Source of the DNA: Flavobacteriales bacterium
GTDB taxonomy: Bacteria; Bacteroidota; Bacteroidia; Flavobacteriales_G; JALEGO01
Direction: 5' to 3'
DNA: 35,627 bases
NCBI GenBank assembly: GCA_020631045.1
Contig: JAHDHZ010000027.1
Span: forward strand, 1 to 35,627
Part shown: positions 16,826 through 24,346 of the stretch, piece by piece
How the letters are laid out: each line of letters opens with the position of its first letter
Position numbering within the stretch: the first letter of the stretch is position 1
The notes under the pieces: model-generated
Database searches by the model: none
What the model saw: the letters and a program-made list of their open reading frames with translations, nothing else
What the model was told of the DNA's origin: nothing
Made by a program: the position numbers and the translations under genes

Positions 16826-17115
16826 GAAAAGAAAATCAACAAAGCCTAAAAAATGTCATTGATCAGGTTTTAAAATCAAATTCGAAGTTGTCTAAGGGTT
16901 TGTTGCGCATGAGAATACTTGATGCTTGGAAAGAAGTGGCAGGAGAGATGATTCAAAAAAAAACACTTGATGTTTACTATGAGAATGCAGTGCTTTTTGT
17001 AAAGCTAGATTCTTCTACTTTAAGAGCTGAATTGATGCATCAAAAACAAGTACTGGTAGAGCGCATAAACCATGTTGTAGAACGTCAAGTAGTGAAAGAG
17101 ATTGTCTTTAAATAG
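16822..17115 (+). CDS. DUF721 / DciA-like protein
   Basis: The 97-residue protein matches the DUF721 pattern: an N-terminal basic helix, then RMRILDAWKEVAGEMI (residues about 28-43) followed by short strands ending in VERINHVVERQVVKEI. This family includes DciA, which loads the replicative helicase in bacteria lacking DnaC or DnaI. Helicase loading is therefore a reasonable inference, supported by coupling to recF, but short DUF721 proteins of Bacteroidota are not all tested. Its last 8 nt overlap the end of the converging methyltransferase gene. Confidence 0.85.
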   Translation: MRKENQQSLKNVIDQVLKSNSKLSKGLLRMRILDAWKEVAGEMIQKKTLDVYYENAVLFVKLDSSTLRAELMHQKQVLVERINHVVERQVVKEIVFK

Positions 17116-17764
17116 CTAAAAATTTTTCTTCTAGCAGTTTTGAGTTTTTGATGGATTTTCTCAGCCATTTTAACATAGTTTGTTCTTTTTTTAAAGCATT
17201 CAAGTGAAAATCTTTGTGGGTTTTTAATTTATGTACAAGATCATACATGCCCAATGCAGCAGCAACTGAAATGTTATAGCTTTCAGTAAAACCATACATG
17301 GGTATTTTTAAAAAAACATCAGCATGTTTTTTGACCTGATCTGTTACTCCTGTGAGCTCAGTTCCGAATACTAGAGCTGTTTTTGTATTAGGTTTAAAAT
17401 CGAGAAGATCAATTGAATCTTCATGCAATGCTGTTACAGCTATTTGATAGCCTTGTTGTTTTAACTCTGAGATACAAGCATCAGCTTGCTTGTATTTGTA
17501 TAGGTTTAACCATTTGTTTGATCCTAGTGCAACATCAGGGTTTACATCATATTTGTTTCTACTTTCGATGATATGTACATCAGATACCCCTAAGCAGTCA
17601 GCAGTACGTAATACAGCACTGGCATTTTGAGCTTGGTAAATATCTTCAAGAACAATGGTCAGTAACTCTGTGCGTTGATTTATAATTTTTTCAAAAAGCT
17701 CAACTCTATTTTCAGTAGCAAAGGTTTTTAAATACTTGATGAGCGCTTGTTGTTTGTTAGGCAT
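17108..17764 (-). CDS. TrmH/SpoU-family RNA 2'-O-methyltransferase
   Basis: The 218-residue product has the SPOUT-knot motifs: TVLEDIYQAQNASAVLRTADCLG (motif 1; here an N-rich segment near residues 36-60), TALVFGTELTGV (motif 2), and MYGFTESYNISVAAALGMYDL (motif 3). This pattern fits TrmH, which makes 2'-O-methylguanosine at G18 of tRNAs using S-adenosylmethionine. A 23S rRNA target cannot be excluded. It starts 8 nt inside the end of the ureohydrolase gene, so the two are probably co-translated, and it ends overlapping the DUF721 gene. Confidence 0.9.
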   Translation of the reverse strand: MPNKQQALIKYLKTFATENRVELFEKIINQRTELLTIVLEDIYQAQNASAVLRTADCLGVSDVHIIESRNKYDVNPDVALGSNKWLNLYKYKQADACISELKQQGYQIAVTALHEDSIDLLDFKPNTKTALVFGTELTGVTDQVKKHADVFLKIPMYGFTESYNISVAAALGMYDLVHKLKTHKDFHLNALKKEQTMLKWLRKSIKNSKLLEEKFLAI

Positions 17765-18734
17765 TAGCGTTAGATTTTTTTATGAGGTTGGCAAGCTTAA
17801 AGAGTGCTTGAGCGCCAATCGTAGCATCATAATTATTTGGTAAAGGGCTATTTACCTCACACAAATCAGCTCCAATGATGTGGTGTTTTTGATCAACTAA
17901 ATAACGAATCAAATAGAATACTTGGTCAAACTCAAGCCCGCCGGCAACAGGAGTGCCGGTTGAAGGGCATAAATAGGGTTTTAATCCATCAATATCAAAG
18001 CTGATATATAAATTCTTGTGTTGAATACTTTGCTGAATAGTTGAGCAGATAGTTTTCCAAGAAACACCTTCAAAGAGTTGCTTTTGTATACTTGAATTTA
18101 AAAAAGTTACTGATTTTTTATTGGTTTGAGCATAATTGAATTCTTGCTCACAGAAATCACGAATGCCTAAATGAATGATTTGCTTGCAAGCTTGAAGTTT
18201 GCTTGCATTGAACATGATAGAGGCATGTGAATGATCAAAGTCTTGATAGGCTTCTCTTAAGTCAAAATGCGCATCAATATGTAAAATGCTAAACTGCTCA
18301 TAAGTTTGATCAAGGGCTTGCAAAAGACCAAAAGGTGTGCTGTGGTCTCCGCCCAAACAAATCACTTTTTGATTGTTTTTGTAGGCGAGCAAGCTTTGTT
18401 CTTTTAAATAGTTGTTGAGCTTAGTTGAAAGGTTATTGAGCTGATCAACTTGATTGTTTAAAATAGCTTGGTGCGCTTGCTGATTGTACTGCGCAATGAG
18501 CTCATGTTCTTTGTGAAAAAGTTTGTTTTGCCAGCAGTTATTTAAATTCTCGTCAAATAAATCTACTTGATAAGAGGCTTCTAATATTTTTTCTGGGCCC
18601 TTGCTAGTACCTTTGTGTGAAGAAGTTGTGGCATCCCAGGGCATGGCATGAATGATAATTTCGGCTTCTTGCTCTTTGTAGGGTAATCCGAAAATCTGCT
18701 CAGAATGAGCTTCACTGTTTGGGTTAAAGTCCAT
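17757..18734 (-). CDS. Arginase-family ureohydrolase (formimidoylglutamase-, agmatinase- or arginase-like)
   Basis: The 325-residue protein carries the di-manganese site of the ureohydrolase superfamily: LGGDHS with His131, DAHFD with Asp154, His156 and Asp158, and SFDIDGL with Asp247 and Asp249, followed by PVAGG. These enzymes hydrolyse guanidino or formimino groups. The substrate cannot be fixed from motifs. In Bacteroidota such proteins are often labelled formimidoylglutamase, but no hut genes are nearby to support histidine breakdown. An insertion around residues 60-120 is longer than in minimal agmatinases. It is the first gene of a pair with the methyltransferase. Confidence 0.88.
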   Translation of the reverse strand: MDFNPNSEAHSEQIFGLPYKEQEAEIIIHAMPWDATTSSHKGTSKGPEKILEASYQVDLFDENLNNCWQNKLFHKEHELIAQYNQQAHQAILNNQVDQLNNLSTKLNNYLKEQSLLAYKNNQKVICLGGDHSTPFGLLQALDQTYEQFSILHIDAHFDLREAYQDFDHSHASIMFNASKLQACKQIIHLGIRDFCEQEFNYAQTNKKSVTFLNSSIQKQLFEGVSWKTICSTIQQSIQHKNLYISFDIDGLKPYLCPSTGTPVAGGLEFDQVFYLIRYLVDQKHHIIGADLCEVNSPLPNNYDATIGAQALFKLANLIKKSNANA

Positions 18735-18763
18735 AAAATAACTGTATAAATTATCAAGGCAAA

Positions 18764-18797
18764 AAAAAAGCTATTCGACTAATCGAATAGCTTTTTT
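18764..18797 (-). terminator. Intrinsic terminator of the HU gene
   Basis: The arms 18764-18778 and 18783-18797 form a 15-bp stem (core GCTATTCGA paired with TCGAATAGC) around a 4-nt loop. Read on the minus strand, it ends in a run of nine T, 20 nt after the HU stop. Confidence 0.92.
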
Positions 18798-18816
18798 AGG
18801 TTTTGTAACTAAAAAA

Positions 18817-19089
18817 TTAGTTTACAGCTGAATTTAAGTCAGCACCTGCTTTAAACTTGATAACGTTTTTTGCAGGTATTTTGATTGTTTTTCCAGTTTG
18901 AGGGTTTCTACCATCTCTAGCAGCTCTCTTGTTTACTGAAAAAGAACCAAATCCAACTAAAGCGATTTTATCACCTTTCTTTAACGCTTTTGTAGTTGTG
19001 TCAACGAAAGCCTCAACAGCTCTTTTAGCGTCAGCTTTACTTAAATCAGCCTGAGATGCTACTGCATCGATTAATTCTGTCTTGTTCAT
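18817..19089 (-). CDS. hup: HU-family DNA-binding protein
   Basis: HU is a small nucleoid protein that bends DNA as a dimer. The 90-residue length, the N-terminal MNKTELIDAVA, the GFGSF turn near residues 46-50, and the DNA-contacting arm GRNPQTGKTIKIPA (61-74) are all classical. It stands alone, with its own terminator downstream and a near-consensus promoter upstream, as expected for a highly expressed single gene. A small hairpin lies in its predicted leader. Confidence 0.97.
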   Translation of the reverse strand: MNKTELIDAVASQADLSKADAKRAVEAFVDTTTKALKKGDKIALVGFGSFSVNKRAARDGRNPQTGKTIKIPAKNVIKFKAGADLNSAVN

Positions 19090-19102
19090 AATTTTAAATT
19101 TA

Positions 19103-19114
19103 GCCCTGATGGGC
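19103..19114 (-). promoter_or_regulatory. Short hairpin in the HU mRNA leader
   Basis: GCCC and GGGC (19103-19106 and 19111-19114) form a 4-bp GC stem with a 4-nt loop, 13 nt upstream of the HU ATG and just inside the predicted transcript start. It stands out in AT-rich DNA and might affect translation initiation. Confidence 0.35.
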
Positions 19115-19129
19115 GGTTAAACATTGAAA

Positions 19130-19160
19130 CAAATATTAACGATGCGTTTTTTAAAAACAA
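19130..19160 (-). promoter_or_regulatory. Probable HU promoter
   Basis: Read on the minus strand, TTG at 19160-19158 is followed after about 19 nt by TAATATTTG (19138-19130), a one-base variant of the TAnnTTTG box. The predicted leader is about 35 nt. Confidence 0.5.
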
Positions 19161-19201
19161 TCCTGATCACCCAAAAAGTGCCAAATTGTTAATAAATACG
19201 G

Positions 19202-19232
19202 GGGTTTTGTTAATAACTGCAATTCAAAACCC
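19202..19232. other. Inverted repeat downstream of the DUF218 gene
   Basis: GGGTTTTG (19202-19209) and CAAAACCC (19225-19232) form an 8-bp stem with a 15-nt loop, 26 nt after the minus-strand stop at 19258. It has no clear T-run, so it is a weak terminator candidate at best. Confidence 0.3.
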
Positions 19233-19257
19233 TTATAAACACTGAGATTTAGAGGTT

Positions 19258-20004
19258 TTAAATGTATCCTTTTAGCTTGTATGCAAGCATTCCGACGGTT
19301 TCGTGTAGTATAATTTCCCAGTTTTGAATGCCTGAGCTTGAAGGAATAATTGCGCTGATTGATTTTAGTTTATTTAAAAATCTTCGATCGGTTACAAAAG
19401 TCTCAACTTGAAGGCCTGCTTTTTCAAAACATCCACGTGCTCTTCTTAAATGTGACGAAGAACTTATGATCAGTATTTTTTTTGCCTTTAGATTCTCTTT
19501 GTTCATCAATGCAATGCTGTTGATGGCATTTTCATAGGTGTTTCTACTATAAGGTTCATAAAACACTGTAGGCTCATAGTTGAGTTTGTGTAAGAAGTTT
19601 TGAATGTGTTTTGCTTCAACTTGGCTTGTATCATTTATGTACCCCGATCCACCCGAAAAAATTAAAGCTTTAACCAATCCTTGTTTCTGCAACCTCATAG
19701 CTTGTAAGAAACGATCTGCAGAGCTTCTGAAAATAATGCTTGAATCTTGATCGTCAAAATATGAAACTCCACCCAAAACAATTGCCAAATCGAAAGGTTG
19801 CTGAATGTTACTTAGCGCTTTAGGGTCTTCAAGCCATTTAAGACAAATATTCGATGTGATGGGAGTAGCCATAAAGATGATAAAGCCCAAGGCACAATAA
19901 ACTAAAGTCTTGTTTTTGCGAATTAGTGCAATTAAAATAACTGCTAAAAAAACAAATATGGGGTTTAAAAGAAATTCAAGAAACTTAGATAGTAAAAAAA
20001 ACAT
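19258..20004 (-). CDS. DUF218 / YdcF-ElyC-SanA-like membrane protein
   Basis: The 248-residue product has two N-terminal membrane helices (about residues 10-28 and 35-50) followed by a DUF218 domain: AIVLGG near residue 75, IFSGGSGY near 113, SRNTYENA near 152, and SSSSHLRRA near 181. ElyC and SanA relatives affect envelope integrity and surface-polymer lipid-carrier use in enterobacteria, but the reaction is not settled. It is divergent from the polysaccharide kinase gene with only 26 nt between starts, which supports, without proving, a link to envelope glycan synthesis. Confidence 0.9.
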   Translation of the reverse strand: MFFLLSKFLEFLLNPIFVFLAVILIALIRKNKTLVYCALGFIIFMATPITSNICLKWLEDPKALSNIQQPFDLAIVLGGVSYFDDQDSSIIFRSSADRFLQAMRLQKQGLVKALIFSGGSGYINDTSQVEAKHIQNFLHKLNYEPTVFYEPYSRNTYENAINSIALMNKENLKAKKILIISSSSHLRRARGCFEKAGLQVETFVTDRRFLNKLKSISAIIPSSSGIQNWEIILHETVGMLAYKLKGYI

Positions 20005-20015
20005 TTAAAAGATTT

Positions 20016-20023
20016 TATATTTG
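20016..20023 (+). promoter_or_regulatory. -7 box for the polysaccharide locus
   Basis: TATATTTG matches TAnnTTTG and ends 7 nt before the ATG at 20031, so the wzc-like transcript would have a leader of only a few bases. No -33 TTTG is visible at the consensus distance. Confidence 0.55.
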
Positions 20024-20030
20024 CACCTCA

Positions 20031-22394
20031 ATGTCTACTGACAAACAGAGCAATAATAGTATAATTCAATTAGAGGATCTCAGGCTTTTGCTAAAATTAT
20101 TTACCAGAGATTGGTATTGGTTTATCATACTGCCATTGCTTTTTGGGTCGCTTTCTTTTTTGTATGCCTATAGACTGACCAATATATACAGTGCCAAATC
20201 CCAGTTGATTTTAAAGTCAAATGATTACAATCAGTTAGACGGTGGATTTTCGAATCCTTACTCTTCGTTTGAAGAAACAGCCAATCAGATTCGGGTAGTC
20301 AAGTCTTCAAATTTGCTTGAAAAGGTGATTCAGAAGATGAATCTAAACGTTTCTTATTTTATTCAAGGTAGGTTAAAGACTTCAGAAGTGTTTAAAAATA
20401 TGCCCTTTGAGGTAACTTCTGAGAATTATGGCAATAAATCTTATTACAGAGATTTTAACATTAAGATTCTCTCTGCTCAAGAATATGAACTGACCTTTCT
20501 GATGAACGATGAAGAGGTGGTCAAGAAATACCGTTTTGATGAACTGGTACTTGATTATGGGTTTCATTTTAAGATTCTGAAAAGTACCAGCATTTCATCT
20601 TTAGATCAATCTTCTATAGAGAGTCTTCCTTATTACAAGTTTTACATCTATAGAAACGAAGATTTGATCTATAAGTACAAATCTGCTATGACTGTTGAGA
20701 ATGAAGAGTGGACCAGTATCTTAAACATCACAGTTCAAGATGAAATTGCCGATCGTGCAGTTATGTTTTTAGATACACTTGCGCGCGTATACATTGATTA
20801 TTCTTTACAAAACCGCTTTGATATCAATTCAAACACTTATGTATACATCTCAAATCAATTAGAAGAGGTTGTAGAGATCATCAATTCAATAGAGAAAGAG
20901 ATAGAACTTTATAAGGCTTCAAAGCAAATTTTAAACATTGAGAAAGAGCAAGAGAATTATTTCAAGCAATTGGTTGATTCTGAAACTGAAAAAAAGAAAA
21001 TCAAACTTAAAATAGCTGCGATTTCTGATTTGAAGAATCATTTGATCAATTCTGAGAACAGTGATTTCTTGCCTCCGAGTTACTACATATTAAAAGAAGA
21101 CAATTTCATTCAAGACGCTATCTCTAAGTTGTATGATATTGAGGTTAAGAAGAGCAATTATTTGATGGAGGGTACCAATCAGACCTTTACAATTAGTTCT
21201 GTAGACAAGAATATAGAGATCTTAAAAAAGAATTTATTGACCCATTTAATCAATTCTGAGAAGTATCTTTCTGAACAAATTGAAGATCAAAATTATGAAT
21301 TGATTAAGTATAAAAACAAGTTGCAGATTATTCCGCAAAATCAGCGTCAGTTGTTGAACATTCAAAGAAAATTAGAGGTCAATGAGAAGCTTTATTTGTT
21401 TTTGTTAGAAAAAAGAGCTGAAAACATCATTTCTAAAGCGGGAATCATCTCAGAGACTAAGGTTATTGAAAAGGCGCGTTCTTTTGGAATCATCTGGCCG
21501 AATCGCCAAAAAATTATAGCAACCTATACGCTGGCAGGATTGGTCTTGGCTTTTTTGATTGGATTGATCAGGCAATTGTTTTTTCAGCGCATTACAAATT
21601 TGGCTGAACTTGATCAGGCGACCTCCTTACCTGTTTTGGGGGGTATCCCTTTAATGAAGTCTGAACAATTAGGATATTTAGCCGTAGAGCAAAAGCCCAA
21701 AGGAGCGTTGAGTGAGTCGTTCAGAAATTTAAGGGCCAATTTACAGTATTTGTCAGCTGAAAAGCCCTCTAAGGTGATTATGGTCACCTCTGTGCATCCT
21801 TCTGAAGGCAAGACGTTCTGCTCGGTCAATTTGGCTACAATTTTAGCAAAAGCTGATAAAAAGGTTATTGTGATTGATTTTGATATGCACAAGCCAAGGG
21901 TACACCAAGCCTTTGGATTGAATAAAAATTTGGGACTTTCTAATTACTTGATTGGAGATAAGGTGTTAAGTGAAGTGATTCAACCTACTTCGGTTGAGAA
22001 CTTATCTACTATACTTTCTGGGCCTGTTCCGCCCAACCCCTCAGAGCTTGTTTTAGGAGCAGGAGTTGGTGTTTTGGTTGAGCAGCTCTCAAAGAGTTAT
22101 GATTATGTGATTTTAGATACGCCTCCTTTAGCGTTGATCAGTGATGGAGCGATCTTGTTGAATAAATATGCAGATGTAGGCATTTTTGTTTCTCACACCA
22201 AGTTTGCCAACAAGAATGCCTTATCGTTCTTAGGAGAGATTGCAGAAAAGAACAAAGAGAAAAGTGTAGGGCTTATTTTAAATGGAATTTACAGTAATAA
22301 GTGGAGGTACTACTATGGTAAGTACGAATACAATTATGCCTATTCGTATGGATATGGTTACGGATACACTTACGGATCTGAAAAAGAAGATTAA
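20031..22394 (+). CDS. Wzc-like polysaccharide co-polymerase with BY-kinase domain
   Basis: The 787-residue inner-membrane protein joins a chain-length-determinant domain to a bacterial tyrosine kinase. The first membrane helix is at about 29-50. A long periplasmic part with coiled-coil character (about 265-460) follows, then a second helix near 495-513. The kinase shows Walker A HPSEGKTF near residue 590, Walker A' VIVIDFDMHKPR, and Walker B YVILDTPP. The C terminus is a tyrosine cluster with 12 Tyr in 23 residues, the usual autophosphorylation site. Such proteins control the length and export of capsule or exopolysaccharide. No Wza-type export pore or Wzb phosphatase gene is in the window. 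Confidence 0.95.
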   Translation: MSTDKQSNNSIIQLEDLRLLLKLFTRDWYWFIILPLLFGSLSFLYAYRLTNIYSAKSQLILKSNDYNQLDGGFSNPYSSFEETANQIRVVKSSNLLEKVIQKMNLNVSYFIQGRLKTSEVFKNMPFEVTSENYGNKSYYRDFNIKILSAQEYELTFLMNDEEVVKKYRFDELVLDYGFHFKILKSTSISSLDQSSIESLPYYKFYIYRNEDLIYKYKSAMTVENEEWTSILNITVQDEIADRAVMFLDTLARVYIDYSLQNRFDINSNTYVYISNQLEEVVEIINSIEKEIELYKASKQILNIEKEQENYFKQLVDSETEKKKIKLKIAAISDLKNHLINSENSDFLPPSYYILKEDNFIQDAISKLYDIEVKKSNYLMEGTNQTFTISSVDKNIEILKKNLLTHLINSEKYLSEQIEDQNYELIKYKNKLQIIPQNQRQLLNIQRKLEVNEKLYLFLLEKRAENIISKAGIISETKVIEKARSFGIIWPNRQKIIATYTLAGLVLAFLIGLIRQLFFQRITNLAELDQATSLPVLGGIPLMKSEQLGYLAVEQKPKGALSESFRNLRANLQYLSAEKPSKVIMVTSVHPSEGKTFCSVNLATILAKADKKVIVIDFDMHKPRVHQAFGLNKNLGLSNYLIGDKVLSEVIQPTSVENLSTILSGPVPPNPSELVLGAGVGVLVEQLSKSYDYVILDTPPLALISDGAILLNKYADVGIFVSHTKFANKNALSFLGEIAEKNKEKSVGLILNGIYSNKWRYYYGKYEYNYAYSYGYGYGYTYGSEKED

Positions 22395-22397
22395 GCC

Positions 22398-23036
22398 ATG
22401 GTTTCTGTTGTCATCACTGCATATAATTACGATCGTTACATTGAAAGGGCTATTCGCAGTGTGCTTGATCAAAGTTTGAATAAGGGGCTTTATGAGATTA
22501 TTGTTGTGAATGATTGTAGTACAGACAGTACTGCTCAAATTCTTGAGAATTACCAAGAAGATGTACGCATTTTTAATTTAGAACAAAATGTAGGGCTTGC
22601 AGCAGCAAGAAACATTGGCATTAAAAAGGCAAGAGGGCAATACATCGTGTTTTTAGATGCAGATGATTACATTCAAAAAGATTTGCTATTTGTTCAGAAC
22701 ACATTTCTAAACGAGAACAATGCCCTTGATGCGGTTTCTGTTGATTACTATTTGGTCAATGAAAGAGGAGTGCACTTAAAGCATGTTGATGCCAGTGAGC
22801 AGCCTATTGCTTGTGGCATCATGTTTAGAAAAGATTTCTTGTATGAGATAGGATTATACGATGAGAGTTTTAGAGCAAGAGAAGAAGAAGACTTAAGGTT
22901 GAGGTTTCTAAAGAAATACAACATTTACAACATTTGCTTGCCTCTTTACAGATATCGTTTTCACGGCAATAATTTAACAACCAATCATTCACTGATGCAA
23001 GATGCTCAGCTCAAATTAGATGAAAAGCACAGGTGA
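22398..23036 (+). CDS. GT2-family glycosyltransferase
   Basis: The 212-residue protein is a short GT-A-fold enzyme. VSVVITAYNYDRYIERAIRSV opens the nucleotide-binding domain (residues 2-22), VVNDCSTD follows near 36-43, and the DADDY motif near 90 is the metal-binding DXD equivalent. ECD/ED-type acidic residues lie further on (REEEDLRLRF). It lacks membrane segments and should transfer a sugar in the cytoplasm onto a lipid-linked glycan. Donor and acceptor are unknown. It starts 3 nt after the kinase gene and overlaps the acetyltransferase gene by 17 nt. Confidence 0.9.
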   Translation: MVSVVITAYNYDRYIERAIRSVLDQSLNKGLYEIIVVNDCSTDSTAQILENYQEDVRIFNLEQNVGLAAARNIGIKKARGQYIVFLDADDYIQKDLLFVQNTFLNENNALDAVSVDYYLVNERGVHLKHVDASEQPIACGIMFRKDFLYEIGLYDESFRAREEEDLRLRFLKKYNIYNICLPLYRYRFHGNNLTTNHSLMQDAQLKLDEKHR

Positions 23037-23571
23037 GCATAATCTAAGGCTTGAGGGTCAAACTATTTATTTAAGGCCGGTTCGTTTGAGCGATGCCAAT
23101 GAGCGTTATTTAGGGTGGATTAATGACAAAAAAGTCACCAAAGGCCTTGAAACAAAATCTGCAGATCTTCAGAGCCTCAAAGAATATGTTTCTAATGTTT
23201 TAGACGGCCAGCATAATCATTTTTTTGCTATTTGTATGCTAGAAAACGACCTGCATGTAGGCAACATCAAGCTAGATCAATTAGATTTAAAGGCAGCAAC
23301 TTGTGAGTTGGGCATTATGGTTGGAGACAAATCTTACTGGGGGCAAAAAGTAGGCAGGCAAGCCTGTGAATTAGCTATTCACTATGCCTTTTCACATTTG
23401 AAGCTTCGTAAAATTTTATTGGCTGTTTATGCCAGCAACACAGCTGCTTACAGTTTGTATGAAAAGCTTGGATTTAAAGAAGAAGGATGTTTGAAAAAAC
23501 ATGTTTTGGTTGATGGAGAGTTAGTTGATAAATATTTCATGTGTTTATACAATAAATTATACGCTCAATGA
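23020..23571 (+). CDS. GNAT-family N-acetyltransferase (RimJ/RimL-like)
   Basis: The 183-residue protein begins the GNAT fold at TIYLRPVRLSDAN. It contains ELGIMVGDKSYWGQKVGRQA (the acetyl-CoA-binding stretch, near 105-125) and ends with LRKILLAVYASNTAAYSLYEKLGFKEEGCLK, the classic GNAT motif B. In glycan loci such proteins often acetylate an amino group on a nucleotide sugar, as PseH does for pseudaminic acid. Its position between a glycosyltransferase and a cytidylyltransferase supports a sugar substrate over ribosomal proteins. The stop overlaps the next gene by 4 nt. Confidence 0.88.
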   Translation: MKSTGEHNLRLEGQTIYLRPVRLSDANERYLGWINDKKVTKGLETKSADLQSLKEYVSNVLDGQHNHFFAICMLENDLHVGNIKLDQLDLKAATCELGIMVGDKSYWGQKVGRQACELAIHYAFSHLKLRKILLAVYASNTAAYSLYEKLGFKEEGCLKKHVLVDGELVDKYFMCLYNKLYAQ

Positions 23572-24323
23572 ACTTATGCATCATACAAGCCCGAATGGGC
23601 TCGACAAGGCTGCCGGGCAAAGTACTAAAGTGTATTCATAACAAGCCTTTAATCGATCACCTGTTAGACCGTTTAGCCCCTTCAAAGCACATCGATGAGT
23701 TTGTTGTTGCCACCTCTGATTTAGAGCAAGACGATGCTTTGGTGAATCATCTTGAAAAACGAAACACATCAGTCTTTAGAGGTTCTGAGTGGGATGTTCT
23801 TGAACGCTTCTATTTGGCGGCTAAAAAGCATTCCCCCAAAACCATCACCCGCATCTGTGCCGACAATCCTCTACATTCTTACAAAGTCTTAGACCAAGTA
23901 TTTGAACGCTTCTTAGCCACTCAGAGCGACTACCACTCAAACTCAAACCATGAGCCAGATGTCTTAGAAGATGGCTTTGATGTTGAGGTGTTCAGCTTTG
24001 CTGCACTTGAAAAAGCTTACCTTCAAGCCAAATTGCTCTCTGATCGAGAACACGTCACACCTTTCATAAAACGAGATGAAAGTCTGAAAAGAACATGGCA
24101 AAAAACATGCGAGGCGTATACCTACAAACTTTCGGTTGATACAGAAAATGATCGATTGGCTGTAGAGCAAATCTTTTTGGCTTTTAAAGAAAATTACGAC
24201 TTTTCTATTGATCAGGTGGTCGAACTCTTAGAGCATCGCTCTGACATTTTAGAGCTCAACAAAGAAAGTATTATCAACTCAGGTTTTCACAAATCACTTA
24301 AAAATGATAAAATTGTGAAATAA
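23568..24323 (+). CDS. SpsF-type cytidylyltransferase (CMP-sugar synthetase-like)
   Basis: The 251-residue protein opens with CIIQARMGSTRLPGKVL (residues 4-20), the nucleotide-binding signature of the SpsF/KdsB/NeuA-like cytidylyltransferases. RICADNPLHSYKVLD and YKLSVDTENDR follow in the expected order. It should couple CTP to an acidic sugar or related acid to give a CMP-activated donor. The actual acid is unknown, because no NeuB-, PseI- or KdsA-type synthase is present in the window. It overlaps the acetyltransferase gene by 4 nt and precedes an aminotransferase. Confidence 0.88.
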   Translation: MNLCIIQARMGSTRLPGKVLKCIHNKPLIDHLLDRLAPSKHIDEFVVATSDLEQDDALVNHLEKRNTSVFRGSEWDVLERFYLAAKKHSPKTITRICADNPLHSYKVLDQVFERFLATQSDYHSNSNHEPDVLEDGFDVEVFSFAALEKAYLQAKLLSDREHVTPFIKRDESLKRTWQKTCEAYTYKLSVDTENDRLAVEQIFLAFKENYDFSIDQVVELLEHRSDILELNKESIINSGFHKSLKNDKIVK

Positions 24324-24346
24324 AACCAATTTCTAAAACACGAGAA

